Part shown: one piece after another, positions 63,816-64,000 of the stretch
Numbering within the stretch: the stretch's first letter is position 1
Layout: each line of letters opens with the position of its first letter
NCBI GenBank assembly: GCA_945859605.1
Contig: OX243817.1
Location: 20,898,718 to 20,962,717, forward strand
DNA length: 64,000 nt
Direction: 5' to 3'
From: Lumbricus rubellus
Taxonomy: Eukaryota > Annelida > Clitellata > Crassiclitellata > Lumbricidae
Notes under the pieces: generated by a model
What the model was told of the DNA's origin: nothing
The model's input: only the letters and a program-made list of their open reading frames with translations
The model's database searches: none
Made by a program: the position numbers and the translations under genes

Positions 63816-64000
63816 AATAAGGCAGTTTTTAAGCGAGTAATGTAGTCTACATAGTGGTGTGCCCTCTATATAGGCACACGGCGGAATGGAGCCTATCAGT
63901 ATCAGGGAGTCAATTGCAGGCAGGTTTTAGGGCCAGCCACTGAGAAAGAGCGCCTCTACATTACAGGTATCCGAGAGCTAGTGAGGAGCCACGAGTTATA
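63816..64000. other. Unassigned right edge
   Basis: No exon for the missing sulfatase N-terminus is visible here or in 63520-63740. Confidence 0.4.

Noticed and set aside
63520..64000. Search for the exon with the sulfatase formylglycine Cys (C-x-P)
   Set aside because: No in-phase minus-strand sequence with an ASDDLG or CTPT-like motif seen; it most likely lies beyond the right edge.

Overview
This window is animal nuclear DNA. Its genes are intron-rich with GT-AG splice sites. The space between exons is packed with microsatellites, tRNA-derived SINEs, short hAT-type inverted-repeat elements and decayed Tc1/mariner elements. The arylsulfatase B-like gene, the secreted discoidin-domain gene, the style of the repeats and a recurring palindrome TAGGCCTA suggest a marine deuterostome, most likely an echinoderm. 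The species is inferred, not proven. Many apparent open frames are low-complexity translations of microsatellites and are not listed.

Three gene loci can be supported. (1) On the minus strand from 13275 to the left edge is the 5' part of a secreted F5/8 type C (discoidin) protein: a signal-peptide exon and two domain exons whose reading phases join correctly. Its 3' end lies beyond position 1. (2) On the plus strand at 35080-36810 and 39058-40773 are two tandem paralogues of a type II membrane GT32-like glycosyltransferase, each with an intronless coding region. Both carry a C-terminal DxD catalytic half and an N-terminal half that looks like a degenerate copy of the same fold. (3) On the minus strand from 62131 to 42732 are twelve coding exons (about 412 residues) of an arylsulfatase B/I/J-like sulfatase. 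Every junction is in phase. Only the N-terminus, including the catalytic Cys, lies outside the window.

Layout: 1-13275 is the discoidin gene, with introns that hold two Tc1/mariner relics and one large inverted-repeat element. 13276-34860 is repeat-rich and has no supported gene apart from a promoter-like stretch with a short THAP-like ORF near 15.2-15.5 kb. 34860-41200 is the glycosyltransferase pair. 41200-42731 is intergenic and holds a hairpin and a minisatellite that runs into the sulfatase stop codon. 42732-62131 is the sulfatase, whose introns hold a nine-unit ~200-bp satellite, MITEs, SINEs and long microsatellites. 62132-64000 holds a deleted mariner copy.

The sulfatase and the glycosyltransferases could both act on secretory-pathway glycans, but nothing in the sequence shows that they share a pathway. 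The best leads are the two-lobed glycosyltransferase with an N-terminal half lacking DxD, two adjacent sulfatase exons whose acceptors are preceded by microsatellites instead of pyrimidine tracts, and a mariner element whose terminal repeats are duplicated transposase 3' ends.
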